Below, piece by piece: positions 13,401 through 27,261 of a stretch of 64,000 nucleotides of DNA. The stretch spans positions 1,302,001-1,366,000 of the forward strand of contig JBAJFG010000172.1 in the NCBI GenBank assembly GCA_037903475.1, in the 5' to 3' direction. The notes beneath the pieces are model-generated. The model did not search any database, had not been told where the DNA came from, and was given only the letters and a program-made list of their open reading frames with translations. A program made the translations under genes and the position numbers. Source of the stretch: Ancylostoma caninum (Eukaryota; Nematoda; Chromadorea; Rhabditida; Ancylostomatidae). Position 1 is the first letter of the stretch. The number at the start of each line of letters is the position of its first letter.

Positions 13401-16400
13401 CCCGCTGCTGGACCGCAGCAGATCGCAACGCAGCGCAAACATTTGCGCCGGCTTTACGGCACAGAAGCCGCTAAGTGTGGCGAAAAGCGACCAGCTGATT
13501 TCCGTACGTTCGTCGTACAGCTGAATACGAGACGATATTGCTGGAACAACGATAGCAAACAAGCTTTCTTGTGTGTAATAGACATTAGAGGTACTGCTAT
13601 TGGGTACAGCTCCAAGGCTAGAATTGAGCTCCCTCTAGCCAGCGGAACATTTCCGTTAGAATGCATCTAAAGGGTGAGGAAAACCGTCTGGTGACATTTT
13701 TTAACCGCAGAATAAGGAAAAATCCTGGGGTAAATGCAGGGTGGGCACGTTTTTTAGTTGGTATAGTGTATTTCACAGAGAAAAATTGGTAAACAGTTGC
13801 AAGTGAGTTGCTTACGGAAGAGGCTAATAACGTCACGAGGAGCAGTGCGTTAAGTGGTCTGCTACCGTCATGGATGGTCATATGAAAAGAAAATGGCAAG
13901 AGCAAGGAGAAATAGAGGCGAAATGAATCATGAGAATACGACACAAACAACGAGAAGAAGAATCTCAAATTATAAATATCCAGGTGCAACGTTCAATTTT
14001 TATTATTTGATGTGAGCTGGTGAGATGCAAAGAAAGCTGTATTGGTGTGGAATAAGCCCTCACTACCACTATCAGGGAGGGATGGTGCAATCAAAGAGGT
14101 TGAAAAACAGACAACAAAATATATTTCGCACTTAAGGGCAAGGTCCTGTCAAAATCTTGCCCACCCAGGTTTCTTGCTCTCTGGAGGCCAAACCATATGG
14201 GTAGCACGTACCTCAAGTTTGAGACCTCGGTATAAGCTCTATCGCTAGATACGGCACAAAACGTCCGAGGGCTACTGTAGTCGTGGGAAAACGCGCTCCA
14301 ACCGGCAAAGGCTGCGCGAGTGCATGCTGAACAACGATGGACGCTCAGATACATACAGCCTAACGTACACTTCGTGAAACCTTCCCCACCCCTCCAAACG
14401 AGCCATCGATCCCTTGCATATGATTTTTCCTACGACGCTACAATAGACAACATGTGGGGCGCGCCGTATAACGTCATTTGAAAGCACGGACGCCGCAAAC
14501 CCACAAACGCCGTACCGAAATTGATCAATGGAAGGCGTTTGTTGTGGGACTTTTTCAGCGATTTTTCTTTAGTTTTCGCCGTGGGCCACGTATCCAATAG
14601 AAATTCGGGGTATGGAATTTTGCCCGGACCTTGCCTTTAAGCGAAAACTAAAACATAAAAATAAGTTTCATCCTGCACTCTTCAGTAAGGTGGAGGGGAA
14701 CTCGGATAGTTGTCAGTATGCTAGGCACAATGGATAATGACTAGCTGGATAACGACTGTTCATCGCTCACCTCGACATGTGATAAATTGCCTCATCGACA
14801 TGCTGACAAAGACTGAGTCTATACGACGGGCAAAAAAAAAAAACAATTTCCAGCTATTATTCTGTAAATACGGTCTCAAAGCAAAGACGATTCGTAGATA
14901 CGGATGCTTGGCTTGTATATAAGAAATAAGTGGTTCAAAACAGTTACAGGACAACAAAAATTCCAAAAAAAGGAATAAATTGAAAACTTCGGGTAAAAAA
15001 TGCTAGATGCGGTGTTCTCCAAACGATTGAACCAGCTGACCAGCAGGCCGACACCAGGCCGCAACCGCAATTGCGGACTAAATCACAGGAGCAGTCCTTA
15101 ATTTACCAGACTGTAGTCCATCTGGAGAAAATGCCAGAAGTCAATCCAGAAATGAGAATTGAGAAGCCTGCGTTAACCAAGCGACGCTTATTTTCACTGT
15201 TTTTACACGTGTACATGGTTTTTAGTTGTTACTTCTAGTGTTACAAACTAAACACAGACCGATAGACAAACAAAGTGTTTGTTGGAGGAGCAGCATGGCA
15301 AATTTGATAGCAATTTGAAGGTGCATAACCCAAGAGCAGTGCAAAATTCCTATTTTCTGACGGGGAACAGGACAAAAATTCCTTGTTCTTATAAAAATAT
15401 GAAATAAGGATCTTTTGCACCGTGACAGGAATGGTTAGATTTCTGCATTCTATGAGTACGTCTGAAAAAATTCAAATATTTTAAAGAACATGTGACTAAA
15501 CCTAACTATTCAATGACAACGTAAAAAAAAAATAAAAAACGTAATGAAAAAAGTGAATAGAGGAGATGATGAAATATGCGATGAGAAATGTAAATAAACA
15601 AGCGAACAGATTATCAATAGCTTCGCATCCCTAGCAGTCCCACGTGTTTCTCCGTGGCAATGCTGAAGCTGCCCGAAGGAACGAGTTCCCATACAATAGC
15701 ACTTTATATTCGAACAAGCTTGTGGAATGTTTTTCCACAAATATTTGGTAGAAGAGTATCGAATGTCATCGATGCAATGGTATCCTTTCCCAGGACAGGT
15801 AGGAAAACAACTCTATTCGGGTATAGATTACCCTGTACTTTACCGCATGTCCTAGGGTAAATGTTGTTGAAGAATGCGTAAACTTTGGAGGTAACCGTGA
15901 GTACCACGGTGAAAACAACGACAAATGCCACTCCTAACCCAAATATAACATTGCAAGAATGGGTAAACTCATAAGTTGCTTATAATTACCCAAGAGCAGC
16001 AGCTGGATGGAGTCTACGGCACGTATCACTTTTTTTCAATATTTATTTATTTACTTAGTTATTTATTTATTCTCACTATAAAGTGCCAAGGGCAGATTGT
16101 TACCCTTCAAAACGAAGGTGTAAAAGAACAGCGACAATTGTTTGGGAGGGTAAACATGTAAACATGTATGGGTAAACATGCCTACGTGTACCAGTTAAAG
16201 GGTAAATTTGAAGCACTAGCAACTATTAATGCAGAAGTGGCGTGAAAGTAGATCAAAAAGTGGACGGAAAGATTGAAAAAAAACTTGGAAAGAAAACAAA
16301 AAGGAAAAGAGTGAAGGTTTATTTGGAAAATAGCTTCAAAAACAGAAGAACACTGTAAAAATGATGGTCCAGGATAAGATAAAAAGTCAAGCACAGCGTT

Positions 16401-17029
16401 ACCTCAAAATTGATAATTGAAAAGCGCATGGACCCTGATTAGAGCAGCAGAAAATGCGCAAAAAAGTCAGCAAACCCATGAAAATACCCGCTTGAGAAAT
16501 TGAATCCATAATCTGAATTTACAGATAAGTTCCTGTTCCTGTTCTGTTTTAGTTTCCTGCATTCCCTTAGGATAGAGGCACTTTTTTCCAGAAGCGTCCC
16601 TGCCACCCAAAAAAAAAATTCAAGTTTTTTACGATACCAAGTGGACAAACTTGCGGTCGAAAAAAAGAACGATGATGGTGGAAAAAAGCAGCCGAACACT
16701 GAACAACAAAAACTCAGCCACGCCGAGCATCACCGACAAATCGCCGTGCTTTTTCAGGAGTCTCGACACCACCGGGCCAGACCCGTTCGATGCTATAGGA
16801 CCGGGGGCGCCGGGGCGGCGCCTGGGATCTGGTCTAATCCCCCGTTCGAGTGTGCGAGCCATCTGCACTGCCGTTTCCAGCAATAAACGCCGATCATAAA
16901 ATCACCCTCGCCACCACTGCACGATTGCCCATCCGCCCGTCCAGCGCACGGGCGGTACGAACCGCACCTGCCTGGGTAGAATCTCGATGGGGAACTCATT
17001 TTTAGAATAGAATCTCTTAAAAGTGGACA
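10461..17029. other. Gene-poor stretch
   Basis: No convincing gene. It contains a poly-C tract near 11567, GGGTAA repeat elements (12430-12610, 15960-16210), the second copy of the 5100-5185 repeat, one arm of a repeat shared with 24.6 kb (15018-15075), and GC-rich islands near 13150-13290 and 16650-17000 without recognisable products. Confidence 0.55.
12430..12610. repeat. GGGTAA-rich element
   Basis: Five GGGTA-type words (GGGTAATGG, GGGTAAATTG, GGGTAATTG, GGGTAAATTC, GGGTATAC) and several CATGAGTAA phrases in 180 bp. It belongs to the family seen at 640-890. Confidence 0.6.
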
Positions 17030-17800
17030 GAAGCCTCCAATTCTGTACTCAGAACACCGTGGAACAAGTTGTCAGCCCAAAAGACAGACAAACAGACAAT
17101 CTTATAATTAGCAAATTGTTGCCGACATGCTTGAGTCGTCATGCCATCCAATAACAAGTTGTTAGCAACCTTTTCTTACGACAACTTGCTGACAAGGAAG
17201 AGCAGAAACAAGTTGTCGAGTACTTTCTCAACAATAATAATATGACAGCAAGTTTTTTCGTTGCAAAAGGTTATCGGAAAGTTGTCGACAACCTTTCAGC
17301 TAAACAATTTGTCAACAACGGAGAGTCAAAGCAAGTTGCAGGCGAGTTTCCTAGCCCGCGTAACATACGTTGGAGCATTGTTTGCCATGCCACAGTTGGA
17401 AAAAATTACTATCAACATACTGGCAATTAGAGGAGAAGGCAAATTTTTGGCAAGAGTTGTCAACAGATTATAGTTGCCAGCAAGAAAAGTCGAAGGCATT
17501 TTTTCGGCAACTTTGCACGGCTGACAACTTGCCAGAAAACAAGGCGATAGCAAGTTGTCAACAAGCTTAGGAATCAACGACTTGCCCGCAGGAAAGGGTG
17601 AAAGCAACTGGTCGGCAAGTTCGTAGCCGCCACAAGTTGTCGCCAAGATAGCGTGAAGACAAGTTGTCGACAAGCTTTACGACAGGCCAGGAAGATTAGG
17701 CGAAAACAAGTTGTCAACGAGCTTCGGGTCGAGCAAGCTTCATACGCGATCAGAAACTTGCTGGCCAGATGCTTGTCAGCAACTTGTTCTAAGGGTTCCG
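17030..17800. repeat. Degenerate CAAGTTGTC array
   Basis: More than a dozen CAAGTTGTC or GACAACTTG words, often extended to CAAGTTGTCGACAA or CAAGTTGTCAACAA, at irregular 30-90 bp spacing over about 750 bp. The core is itself nearly palindromic. The open frames across it look like products of the repeat. Confidence 0.8.
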
Positions 17801-20800
17801 AGTAGAGACCAGGATTCGCGATATGTCCTCGGGGTTTGCCATGAACACATAGTGGAGCGCGGATAAGAAATGCATGAGCAAGGACAAAGACGAAACGAGT
17901 TCACCAGAGTGCCTTTTCTAGAAAATTCCAGAAACGCCAGCCTCACGCATCAATAATGGACAGTGCAAACATGTCCTTTTCGTGCGAGATTTTGTGCACC
18001 ACACGCAAACGAGGTACGCATTATGCACCGTCGAAACGGATTGACTACAAGCAACTGAGAGCGCTCTGCAAATACATCCAAATGCACTCTGGCCATGTCA
18101 AACATAGCAGTACTGGCTTCTAGTTGAGTTGACGAATGGCATCACATTACCAGATCGAAGGCAGCAAGTGCTGGAGTTGAAAATCGTACTAGTCGACATG
18201 ACATGGCTTGGCTTTTCAAGCACCGCCGATATATCGATTTTTGCTATCGATTTTTTATACTTCTTAACCTCTGAGCTTGATAGTGGCTTCTATTGTCCAA
18301 CCAATCTGATACTGTAAAATACAATAATAGTGCGGTATCATGACTCAAGCAAGATAGTCTGGGTAATCGTAAAAAAGGTGGAAATGGTTTTTATTGCCCA
18401 AGTAATCGCTATGTTTTCGTGACGTCTCACTAGACTGTAGTGCTACTGTACCTGAGTACCGTAAATTCAATGAACATTTACAGGGTAAATGGGAACCTTA
18501 CCAAGCAGTAAAAGGTCTACTATCCGGAAAAGATCGTATTTTTGAAACATTTTCCTAATTTTTAGCATTCATTCAAATTTTCCCTATAGAAGAGGTAGAT
18601 ATATGTAGAAGTTTTGATCGATTAGAATTATTCCCTCTATAAAAGCTATTTTAAGCGTATTCCTTTATTTTCTTTCCTTTTTTTAAATTCTATTCGAACC
18701 CATCCTAGAAATCGTTATGTAATTGAAACAAAAAAAAACACAAATTTACTATAGTGTCCATTATAACATTAGTTATAATGAGATTAGTAAAACTATAATG
18801 TATCGCTGGCAAATATTATAAATAAATATAACTGAATAGAATTTAAAAATTGTGAGAAAAATTTCACAAAGTACGAGGAAATATACTTACAGGGCATGGA
18901 TGCATCATTGAGATTACCCAGGGTAAACGTGATGACGTCCGTATTAACCAAGGGTAAATTTGGTGAGGTATTAACACGTCAACCCTAGCTATTCTCAGTG
19001 ATGTATGCGGCTCCAGAACAATGGGAGGGTGAAAAACTCCACTTTTCCTTTGTTTCATCATACATACATTCTCTACTCTTCTTCCTGGGCTGGCATTCAT
19101 CATGCAAAGGGGGTAAACTCAAACCACAGAGTAACGTAACCCTCGGCAAAGCAACAGTGGGTAAACTCAATGAGGAATGCCAGCCCTGTAGTTATTATCT
19201 TCCAGCATGGAAACCAAAAAAAAAACAATGAAATTGTTAATGGCAAGAAGCGTCGCCAGCCCGCACATGGTCCACGGTTCGCTACCCGTCGCGGACGAAC
19301 CATCTGCCGAGGTTGGTAGATTGGCAGAAGCTTAAAATGGATGGAAAGCCAACGTGTACAACGGAAAACCACATCAATCAACTCAAGGGGTGCATATGCA
19401 GTTTAAGCCTTTAATTCCGGAAAAAATACGAGATCCAGGATGGATTGGCTAGCACCGGCACTCCTCTCCGCCATGTCAATTTTGTGGAAAACAAGTGGGC
19501 TCTGTGGAACCAATAACCATTGGGGTTGAGCACCTAAAAGCGTGTGTCTTTTCTGTGAAGCGGTCTGGATCCTCCTCCTGTATTTCTTGAAATTTTTCCT
19601 GGGCTTTCTCCCCCTAACACGACTTCTCACGATTTTCTTTATAAACCATTGTACCATTTAACCGCGCGAAACTGTGTGACAGGTCGCGAAAAACAAAAGA
19701 AGAATTCAGGAAGAGCTGTGGAATTCCACGTTATGCAACGTATGCTGATTCATGGATTCCACTCAGCTGCACTAGTCACCATCCTAGCCAATCATCAAAT
19801 ATGCAAAGAACACGAAAAAAATTTCGTCACCTAGCAAGGATCGTCACCTAGCAAGATCCAGTAATGTTCAGCAGTAGACAACAGAAAAAGCGTTAGCTAG
19901 TGAACATATGGCGCTATATGTGTTCCGAGAACATATGTCAGGATCCACAGAGAATGTTGGATGACTCGAGCAAGACAATGCCGTCGAAAGGCACACGAAA
20001 TAACGCTGTAATTAGCCTTCCGAGCGACACATCCGGTGCTTGTCGCTGGCGAGTCACACTTTGCACGGCAGCCAGAGAGAAGGTTGAGCTCCGAACTCAT
20101 AGGATCTGCAGCCACAGTCAGGCCTCACGGCATTCCAGAATTAGCTAACCAAACAGTATAACTACGATCTACATAGGGTTGGTTCTATTCATTGGCCGAA
20201 AATTCGAATGTTCAAAAAAAGAGCAATGCGACTCTAGAAAAAAAAAGATAGAAAGAACCGTAATGCGTTTCCCTTTTTGAATTATTGGATTCTGAAGCTA
20301 GTTCCTAAATTATTGATCGATTCGAATCAATCCATCGATTTCTAGCTGACGCTAAGCTGAGGAAACAGCATCAGCAGTTCGTGGTCGACCTAAGAAATCT
20401 ATGATCCGAAATTCACGTAATTCCGATGTTTGCTCCGGAACTTTACACGAAGTTTCACACTTTTAATTAAGAGTAACTAGGTAGATTTCTCTAAATGTAA
20501 TAATTTTTCCATTTCACAACACATTTATCATGAGAAATCCTAAGAAGTCTTTAAGAATGACGACAAATAAGTAAATTCAAATAAGAAAAGGAAAAGGAAA
20601 CAGTAAGAAGTGCTACATGCACCCACAGTAACGCACCAACAATACCATACTTAGACCTACTTACCACACCACTAATTAAAGAAGTATAAACTGAAAAACC
20701 AATTATACTTTAAAAAAACAATAATGAATGCTCAAATCTTAAAAAAATTGAAAAAAATAAGGCAAAAACACCAGGTACTAACAAAAAAAAAGATGAATCT

Positions 20801-21300
20801 CGAAACTTCTTCTGGCTGAAATGACAGATGGGGCATTTTTTTCGGATAAAACTGACGAAAAAATAGAGCAGTGCCTGTAGAATTGTGTGATAGTTGCTAG
20901 GATTTCGCAAAATAAGATGCGAACTACAGCCACTTCCCACCAATAATTACGACAACCTACTCCAAAACCAAGCTTGCAAACCACGCATCTACCTTTCAAA
21001 ATCTTCAAGTAGATTGAATGAAACCGGAAAAAATTATAAATTTCAATTAAATTAGTCATTCCCATCTTTTTCCCATTTTAGAAAATCTTTTTGTATCAGG
21101 GTTGAACCGGAGTTCATAAGTAGGTCCGAGGTCAAAGCCACAAATGAACGAAGAGTGGGCGGAGGGGGAGGGGGAGGGGAGGACCGACAACTAAAATTTC
21201 CAAAAAATACTTCATAAAACAGAATTTTTGCATTAATTTGGTTTTGATTCCCTCTTACTACTATGATCGCTAATCTTTATAATCACTTTTTCTCTATTTT
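17801..21300. other. Gene-poor stretch
   Basis: No supported gene. A GGGTAA palindrome lies at 18890-19200 and a GGGGAG-rich stretch near 21160. The rest is AT-rich sequence with short unsupported frames. Confidence 0.55.
18890..19200. repeat. GGGTAA palindromic elements
   Basis: Two units. 18895-19010 carries TTACCCAGGGTAAACGTG; 19090-19192 is bounded by GGGCTGGCATTCATCAT and an inverted AATGCCAGCCC with internal GGGTAAACTCAA. The second unit is the reverse of part of 640-890. Confidence 0.7.
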
Positions 21301-21309
21301 CTCTCGGAA

Positions 21310-21620
21310 TTTTGTCCTCTGGTGGAACGCACCATAAAGGGAGCGCCGATGGCGGCGGCTTTTCCGCGGCTCCGAGAATGACGCCGCGCAACCGCGCCGC
21401 GCGCGCCGGAATCAGTGTCATCTGCTGCTATTGTGCTATTTCTAACAGCGTTTCCATCCGGTACGAGAAAAGATCATCAGGTTGTGAAGAAAAACACCTA
21501 GAAATGGCACTTTGCGGCAGATGACATCGATTCCGGCGCGCGCGTTGCGGTTGCGCGGCGTGCTTCTCGAGACCGCGAAAGGGTCACCGGCATCGACGCT
21601 CACTGAATTTACGGTTGCAT
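21310..21620. repeat. GC-rich inverted pair of a dispersed repeat
   Basis: One arm (about 21340-21430) contains GCGCAACCGCGCCGCGCG and a CATCTGCTG word. The opposite arm (about 21515-21605) contains GCAGATGACATCGATTCCGG, GCGCGTTGCGGTTGCGCGG and TTCTCGAGACCGCG. Three further arms lie at 32075-32540. Confidence 0.7.
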
Positions 21621-22829
21621 TGGATAAAAACGAGAGGTTTCGGAGTCTTCGAAGACTCCAGAATGAAATGAGCCTTTTCCTAATTCCCCCTTGCTTTTCT
21701 AGAATTTCTTTCAATTTTTTGATGGCTTTGCAGAAAGTAAACTGCAAGAGGACCTGATCCAAGGTGTTCTACATGAGGTCTAAGGCCTAAGCTTTAAATG
21801 AGGCGATTCTGCCACCCAAGGCCTCTTGAAATGAACAAGCACTAGAGAATTTGCGCCCACACAGACAAGGGCAAGTGTTCGTATCGTCGCTATCCGCGCA
21901 GAATTCAATCGCCGGCCATCAAACCGAAGACAGATGACCATCGGCGGAGTTCGTAAGGCCAAAGAACGTCGGCGGAGCAGAATTGAAAGACGCATAAATA
22001 AGCGAAGCCATAGCGTAGGCTGCAAATGCTGAGAAAAAATATTTGACAAGTGCCACTTTACCAGCGACAAGTCGGCGAGCGCAAATCGTACATATCACTC
22101 GTGGCTGTGGACCTCCCATGAGGACGCAAGCAATCCACAGGAAAAACCACGCCGATGACCGCCGGATGGCATTTATTAGCGCTTTAAACTCGTGTTACGC
22201 ACGAACATCTGGTGTAACAACAACTGGGCGTCGAAATGAACACGGATGTGGGGAGGGGAAACACTGCGAGTCGTGCGGCATCGTGCACATCTTCACGTGC
22301 CCCGGCAAAAATTGCAGTCATTAAATATTCGCTGTGGATGCATCCGGGGAAGATTGGTCGATATCGGCGTCGAGAGGTGCATTTCTGTTACAGGAGGGGA
22401 GGGGGTCTTGTGGAAGGCCTCCTCGATAGTATCCACAGAAAGCATGTTCCAGGATCCTTTGCTAGATATTTAAGCCCGAATTAAATCCTAAATAAGCTTT
22501 TCTAATAGAGTTTATCAAACCACAATAGTCAAAGGTCTAGTAAACAAATTCAGGCATCTAGTAAACAAAGTAAACAAAATAAAACAGACCCGCTGTTGAC
22601 AAATGGGCTTCTCGAAATGTATGTAGAGGTTGTTGGAAGACCTCACGGGAAGAAAAACTTCGGAGAACTACTGACACCTCCAGGCCATGCACTTTGCACC
22701 CTTTTTAGCTGCCCCTCAGAGATGCCAGGAGCATGATTTATGGTTGTAAGCCCAACTGCAGACTGACATACATATTTTATTTCGGAATGGGACTGCAGAC
22801 GTTGCCAATCCCTAAAGAAATCCTGAACT

Positions 22830-23060
22830 ATTCTAGAGAGCGTTGTCTTCGAACTACGAGTATGTATGAAATCAAATCGAATATACTGGAAGAAATGTTC
22901 GAATGTTCGAATATTTGAATAAATCAGGCGATAGGTTTCTGAAGAAAATGAGAAATTCAAACAAATCGTTATTCGACTATCTACATACATAGAATCCACT
23001 GAGTATTCGAACATTCACTCATTCAGATTTTTCAGGTCACAGCTTACTTGGATAATTCGT
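22830..23060. repeat. TTCGAATATTCGA-rich degenerate repeat
   Basis: Clustered ATTCGAA, TTCGAATG and GAATATT words like those at 10215-10460. No coding support. Confidence 0.5.
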
Positions 23061-23119
23061 TTACTCGACTAAAAAATAAGGTTCAAGGCTTAAAGGGAAC
23101 AAAATGAATATTCGGCCAT

Positions 23120-23388
23120 CAGTGGTGGACGCAGAAAGTGGGCGGAAGGGGGGGGGGCGGGGAAAAATAAAGTGGGGTCCCCGCCGTTTTGGGGACCCAG
23201 ACGGAAAAGAAAATTAGCAAAAACATTAATTGTAATAATAAATAATAAATGAAAATTATGTTAAAATAATAATAAAAATAAACAATTGAAAATAAACTGA
23301 CGCAAGATTTTTATTCGCATGGTAAAGTAACCTCAAAAATTTGGCGACCCATTCTCGCCCCCCCCCCTCCCCCCTGCGTCCGCCAGTA
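23120..23388. mobile_element. hAT-type MITE, copy 1
   Basis: Begins CAGTGGTGGACGCAG and ends near CTGCGTCCGCCAGTA, with poly-G/poly-C subterminal tracts and an AT-rich middle. It is flanked by TCGGCCAT and TTGGCCAT, an 8-bp target duplication with one mismatch. The body is about the reverse complement of the copy at 46826-47105. Confidence 0.85.
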
Positions 23389-24454
23389 TTGGCCATATAT
23401 AATAAAATTGCGCAGCATTCACAATTCAGTTGGCTAGCGTTCAGGGGCTGAAGTGAAATCACGTGCCCAACGAACAACTTCTGACTACTTACAAGTTTCT
23501 ATCCCTGGGTAAGAACGATTAGAGGATTTTTAGAAGCTTGAAGGGTAAGCAAAACTAAAATTTCCAGATTTTTTTTCTAAATCTTTGCCCATTTCTCTCC
23601 ACCGTTTCTATGCCACTCACATATTACTGGACCTTAATCCTAAGACAGAAGGTTCTAAGGTCATGGATGGAGACAGCCTACATATTCCCTAAAATCTCGT
23701 CCGCTAGTGTACCCATCGAAATGTAGGACGTCTTCATGATAAGGGCGTGCCTAACCGAAGTTTTGCTCTTGAAATCAGTCAATTAAAATATAACCTACAA
23801 GAGGAAAACAGCAAAACAAAAGATGGACAATAAGCTTGAAGAAAGGACGTAAGATATATTATAAAACAACCACTCAAAATTTGCAAATATCCAGAAAGTT
23901 AAATATTCAAAGAAAAACCTATAAAGGTGTTTTATCCGTTGGAATGTTTGGAATATGCGACATCGTTCCCATGGACTTCAAAGAACTACTGATGCTCCAC
24001 TACTCCAAATTTAGAAAACAACAAAAGGAATGGTTCAAGAGCAGCGCCTTGATGATCGGTTCACAAGATGAACGTAACAAATTACAAGGACGTTATGTCG
24101 GCGGCGGCTGTGGCGTTCGCACTCGATGCCTGGCATTCACACGGCCGAATCGGCCTAATAAGCCTTTTCTCGCGTCTGAATTATTCAAATGGCCGAGCAA
24201 GATGTTTACGAGTCGCGCTCCATTTATCACCTCAGCGCCCACAACATTAGCGTCGCTCACAAAACGGAAGGATCCGTTGTCGGCAACTGCGGACGACGTA
24301 GAGGGGCTGGGATGGTCCAGGTGAGGTGGGCCATGGGAATGGCTGGCCGTAGACGACGAGAAATGTCTTTTTTGTTCACCATTTGCGCGGCGAAACCACC
24401 AAGACTTTCTAATATGTACGGTAGGGTATCCTAGAGAGTGCATCTGCGACTTTG

Positions 24455-24690
24455 TCTGCAATTACGGCCGCAACCTGACGTCGGGCGACTGATCAGCTGA
24501 TTCGACCTAATTTTCGCACTTCCCTCTACAGGTATAAATATGTATATGGCACTTCCACTTTGATGATCTCCTACTGTCACTTAGTTAAAATGTTCTATTG
24601 GGCACAACCTGTGGCGTCCTCCCATTGATCGAACCAGCTAGTCAGCCGGCTGACACCGCGCACTAGCCGTAATTGCAGACAAAGTTACAG
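24455..24690. repeat. Inverted pair with GTCTGCAATTACGGC arms
   Basis: Left arm (24455-24508) and right arm (24625-24685) are inverted, roughly 50-bp, diverged copies (for example GCCGTAATTGCAGAC on the right and GTCTGCAATTACGGC on the left). A third related arm lies at 15018-15075 with AATTGCGGAC. Confidence 0.6.
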
Positions 24691-27261
24691 ACGCACTCTC
24701 GGGGATAGCCAACCATACGTACAGATAAGATGTTGATCTAAAAAAAATGCTTTTTCATTAATTAAAGGAACATATGCGAAACAAGGGGGCAAAATGCAGA
24801 AAAAAAATTAAAAAATAAAGAAAAGCAGTCAGGCTTTTGTGCAGTTTGTTGGAGACAGTTGAACACGTGAGAACGAATTCCATCTAATGCGCACTGTCGA
24901 CAACTCACCCTTTTAACCAGCGATACGTGCATACTTCATAACTTCGCTTTGATTGACTTGTCAATACAATCACTCAATTTTCAGCGCATTTCGCGTGACA
25001 ATCCTTTATAGGAAGTGCTTTTTTCGAAGAACTATAGACTCTCCATCAATTATTCCATTGACAGAGTGCATTCATATCACTGAAACCTGAACGAATAGGG
25101 AAAAGAAGGCAGGCGAATCGTCATCGGGTCGGTCACCGTGAGAAATCTCTACACAGGCTTCGATAAAGGGGTTTTTCTTGTGCCTGCTTCATGGAAATCG
25201 AACTCACTCTGTACTGCAGCTCGTTTGCTGTTAGGATCTGGTGGAATTACTGCGAAATTTATAATTATAATTTTATTAAATTTAAATTGCTGTGAAAATT
25301 ACAGAAAATGCCAACTCCGACGGTCATTTTAAACCATTTTGGATATATTTGGATTTTAGTTTTCGTTCCGTGCACCATTCTTATACAAGAACTGAAACAA
25401 TGCTCTAGTTTTCCTCCTGCATTCGTAATATTGCTGTGACATCAAGTGATTTTCTATCTGAAATAACCTTCTTGTGCAAATATCGAGAGGATTCTGTGAG
25501 CTAAGGTGTCTAGATTGTAACCCTAGCTAATGAGGGTTTCGGTACAAAGTGGCTTTGATATTCGTGTTTAACACCCCGAAACTGGCATTTTCTCGAACTT
25601 TCTCATGGTAATCTCACAAATCCAAGCAAAATGGACTACGATACAGAACGAGTACCATCACCTTGATCAGGGCGTCAATTAATCCGCGTAGTCAAAGTTT
25701 GGGCTGAAATTCCTTATGGTAACCGATCCGACGACGAGCCATCTTCTCAGATTCTAAACTCAGTGAAGAGAAAAGAGGAGAAGAGCGGGAATTCAGCTAT
25801 TAATGGGCAGACTAGCAACATTTTTAAGAACAACCTCTCTTCTATGCCAAGAAGTGGTGTTCCTGGAACAATTTCAGCTAGAAAATTATACGAGAAAATC
25901 ACATGGACATTAATGTCAGCCATACTGGACAGAAGTGGTCATGCACGTAGAACCGCATAAAAGCTGTCAGAATTATCGCAATCGCAGCCGCAAAAACTGG
26001 CATAGGCCCGCAATACAGTAATGCAACTGACAATTAGCATAAATAGTAGTTGCGCAACATTGCCGACATCTACAACCAGATCCGGTTGTTAAACGAAGGA
26101 TCAGCGGTTCGTGTATAACATTTTGCAGGGGTGCATAAGAAAAGCCACCGTCTTCATGGTGACCGCTCTTTGATGAGCGCGTGTTAACGTGTGAATATCG
26201 AAGGTGACCATAAATCGTTACATCCACTTTTTCACTATCGTGAGGCCTATAGAACAGCATAAGTGCAAACCAAGGTACATCCTATGCAAAAAAATTGGTT
26301 TTAATAATATTAATATTTGCTGTGTCACCTTCACAAGTGCACAAAACATGTTATTCGATTACAATTTTCATTTCAGCTTGACTGACAGTATTGCCGGTAA
26401 AGAACCTTACCCTGCACACAATGCATTTACATTCAGACACACGTGTCATATTATCTGTGGGTGTTGAAAGTGAAACAGGATTGATGGGCTTTATTTCACA
26501 CCAGCGGTCGGAAGCAACTTGCATTTCGTTTCTGTGAACAACCTGTCCTATACTTTTTTGAACTTTCGATGAAGTTTGGAAAATTCTCAGTCAATCATAC
26601 TGAGGGAACAAATGTTCGTCAATTCTGGCTAATGCTATACTGAAGGGAGAACATAGAAATTCTGACCAAAGCATCAGCTGAACAGCAGAACACCCCCTTA
26701 CATGGAGTCATTTTCGCATATGCATGCTTTCCTCGCAATTTTAAGCTGCGCAAATTGCAGCTATTTAAATTCTTCTTAAATCTACTCTTGAATTGTTGCG
26801 AGTTCTCCAGAAAATAATCAGACACAAAATAAACAAGTGAACACACTATAAAAGCTCATTTATCCAAGTTGGACTCCTGATTAAAAAAAGTGCAATCTTC
26901 TATACAAATTAAGTACACAGTTATTCCGAGAATGAAGAGTGCATTAAATTTATTAGGAAGTATAGCTAGCATAACAGGATTTGACATGTTTCGTATCCAA
27001 GACTGGTAACAACGTTCAAAAAATAATAACAACGGCGGGTATGGGAGTTTTTGAGCAGCAGTGAAAATTAAAAAGTCACGTTCAATCCTCACAACAGCAT
27101 CGTAGTAATCTGAACATTTGGAAAACCTATGGAAGTCTAAGTAATTACGAGAGAAGCACTATGCAACATAACAGCGTCGTTCTATCGGTATCACTACACT
27201 TTACAACTATGTATAACAATATAACATTCGAGACAACAAAGAACAAAGGAACTGTAGTGGT
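24691..27261. other. Gene-poor stretch downstream of mS25
   Basis: No supported gene or recognisable repeat. Short open frames on both strands lack splice or family support. The last few hundred bases presumably include the 3' UTR of the minus-strand mS25 gene. Confidence 0.5.

Noticed and set aside
17030..17800. CRISPR-like array
   Set aside because: The genome is eukaryotic and the repeats are short, degenerate and irregularly spaced.
23836..24461. Overlapping open frames of 162 aa (plus) and 122 aa (minus)
   Set aside because: Both strands are open because of local GC richness, neither product shows a recognisable domain, and an inverted repeat begins at the edge.
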